From positions 63,378,142 through 63,442,141 of the forward strand of contig CM055099.1 in the NCBI GenBank assembly GCA_029204225.1: a DNA stretch of 64,000 nucleotides, in the 5' to 3' direction. This stretch comes from Diphasiastrum complanatum (taxonomy: Eukaryota > Streptophyta > Lycopodiopsida > Lycopodiales > Lycopodiaceae). Shown in pieces: positions 62,622-64,000 of the stretch (positions within the stretch are counted from its first letter, which is position 1; each line of letters starts with the position of its first letter). The position numbers were made by a program, and so were the translations under genes. The notes beneath the pieces were generated by a model, which made no database searches, had not been told where the DNA came from, and saw nothing but the letters and a program-made list of their open reading frames with translations.

Positions 62622-63890
62622 TTTATCACAACGAGATGAATTACATTCAGATCAGTCTAGCGATGAAGACACTACTCAAGTTAACAGGGTAAGTAATAAA
62701 CATGCATGTTTTCTTGTTCATAAAAACTTTGTTATTATAAGTTAAAATATTGTGCTAAAGTGACATGTACTTGATTTTTGTTTCTCGTAGAGAAATTATA
62801 TTCAAAATAAAATATGGTGCACATGCCTCAAGTGTGATGGACAAAAGATGCATGAAAGACGCATTGTTGAAAATCATTTGTGGAAGTTTGGACGAAAAGA
62901 AGAAGGTCAACCATCGAATTTGGAAAACGTTGAGGTTTGTTAATTTTATATGATTGTTTTTTATTATAATCTTTGTCAATCTATATATGTCACTTATGGA
63001 ATTTGTTTCATGTGTGTAGCCAGTACATCGAATGCCATTCCACGGAGTTGATCCATCCGTGTTTAGTTACAATCAGCGTCAAGTTTTGATAAACATGAGA
63101 AAACAAATAATGAAACAAATTGAAGAGGCAAACACAATTGGAAAAAAGAATAATCAACTTGATTCTAATGATTATGATGATGAGGTGCAACACGATGAAG
63201 CAATGCACAGCATGTTTGAATCTTACTTTGAAACAAATGAGAATGATGATATGCATGCATCTTCTAATGAAAACGGAGATCACGAACAATTTAGGATGGA
63301 TGAAGACGAGATTCTATTGCGCAAGGAGACAGACACTCCTCTATATCCTAGAGCATCCATTTCGAGACTAGCTACGTCAATTCTTATTCTAAACCTTCAA
63401 GCAACATACAAATGGAGTGATCGTAGCGTGACATCATTATTCGGGTACTTGACGCATAACACAACTATTATACTTTATAGTGTATTTACATTAAGTAAAT
63501 TTTTTTTCTTTTCTAACAACTCACATTGCTCTTTTTTAAGGTTGTTGCATCAAATACTTCCAAAAGAAAATGTGATACCTAAAGCACGAAAGCACGAAAG
63601 ATGATGACCGTGCTTGAAATGGATTACAACACAATACATGCATGTCTAGAAGACCATTTTCTATATAGAGGTGAGCATTCAGAAAAGCTTCAATGTCAAA
63701 TGTGTAACGCTTCACATTTTCGAGATGACGTACAAGGGGATAAAGTGCCACGAAAAGTATTATGACATTTTCCAATTATCCCACGATTGCAACGTTTATT
63801 TTGATGTAAATCTTTGGCACAACTAATGGATTGGCATGTCAAAAATCGATCTACAGATGATGTGATGCGAGTACCAAGTGATTCACTGTC
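62622..63890 (+). pseudogene. CACTA (En/Spm) TNP2-type transposase, 5' part
   Basis: Exons with good GT-AG borders: 62622-62688, 62791-62934, 63020-63444, 63541 onward. The product has a Cys-rich N-terminal motif WCTCLKCDGQ with ENHLWKFG, an acidic stretch, then TPLYPRASISRLATSILILN, YKWSDRSVTSLF, HQILPKENVIPK, IHACLEDHFLYRGEH and CQMCN, and FPIIPRLQRLF with WHVKNRSTDD. These are the ordered landmarks of TNP2 transposases of plant CACTA elements. An 8-bp tandem duplication GCACGAAA (63583-63598) shifts the frame and stops follow near 63765 and 63800. Similarity ends at PSDSL near 63888, before the rest of the enzyme. Confidence 0.88.
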
Positions 63891-64000
63891 GTGCATACCA
63901 ACAGGGTTAATATAGGTTTTGTAGTGAAAAGTATCGTTCCCACAGAGGATAGCATTAGAAAGTTATGTTTTTGGTGTAATTATGGCAGGTGGTTTCGAAT
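63891..64000. other. Sequence after the TNP2 break
   Basis: Unrelated to TNP2. AGTATCGTTCCCACAGAGGATAG looks like a TE border seen in plants, but it is too short to name. Confidence 0.3.

Overview
The window is nuclear DNA of a land plant. It holds two host genes with plant-specific architecture (a Pumilio/NABP RNA-binding protein and a single-domain ERF transcription factor) in a dense bed of plant transposable elements: Copia with Met-tRNA-type primer sites, Ty3 chromovirus, LINE, hAT, CACTA and a tRNA-derived SINE. No rRNA, tRNA, organellar or bacterial genes were seen. The species cannot be fixed from sequence alone. Long TE-filled introns and low GC fit a large plant genome; a fern or other non-grass is my low-confidence guess.

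Layout. 1-1040: Copia integrase remnant (-). 1673-8070: a young non-autonomous Copia element (1724-6804, 820-bp LTRs, target duplication CTCCT) nested inside an older LTR of its own family, followed by that older element's RT (-). 8075-16085: a decayed Copia element (+), apparently carrying a second, integrase-less Copia (10458-15626) in its 3' LTR. 16067-17950: Ty3 RT/protease remnant (-). 17980-18740: Copia RNase H end plus LTR (+).

18740-44189: the host Pumilio gene (+). Nine coding exons join, all with GT-AG borders and in phase, into a 1,042-residue protein with an N-terminal NABP-type region and eight PUM repeats. Intron 1 holds a SINE with a perfect 14-bp target duplication. Intron 4 (5.5 kb) holds Ty3 and LINE scraps and a foldback palindrome. 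Intron 6 (12.2 kb) is a TE graveyard: chromovirus integrase, Copia gag-protease, two opposed hAT fragments, LINE, a nearly whole Copia polyprotein and a chromovirus LTR-gag. Chromovirus LTRs lie in opposite orientation near its two ends.

44190-51900: intergenic, with one orphan LTR and primer site, a (TC)n tract and a second antisense SINE copy. 51904-53304: intronless ERF gene (-). 53305-64000: small repeats, a perfect 25-bp-arm hairpin between ~80-bp direct repeats, an orphan pectinesterase exon, an unrecognised spliced and damaged gene (-) headed by a tandem repeat that multiplies its start-codon context, another LTR with primer site, and the 5' part of a CACTA (TNP2-type) transposase with a divergent companion reading frame.

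The Pumilio and ERF genes show no sequence-level link to each other; everything else is mobile DNA or its debris. No wholly new system is proven. The items most deserving follow-up are the unrecognised gene at 57463-58936 with its start-codon repeat, the hairpin at 55308-55361, the two-copy SINE family and the nested Gag-only Copia element.
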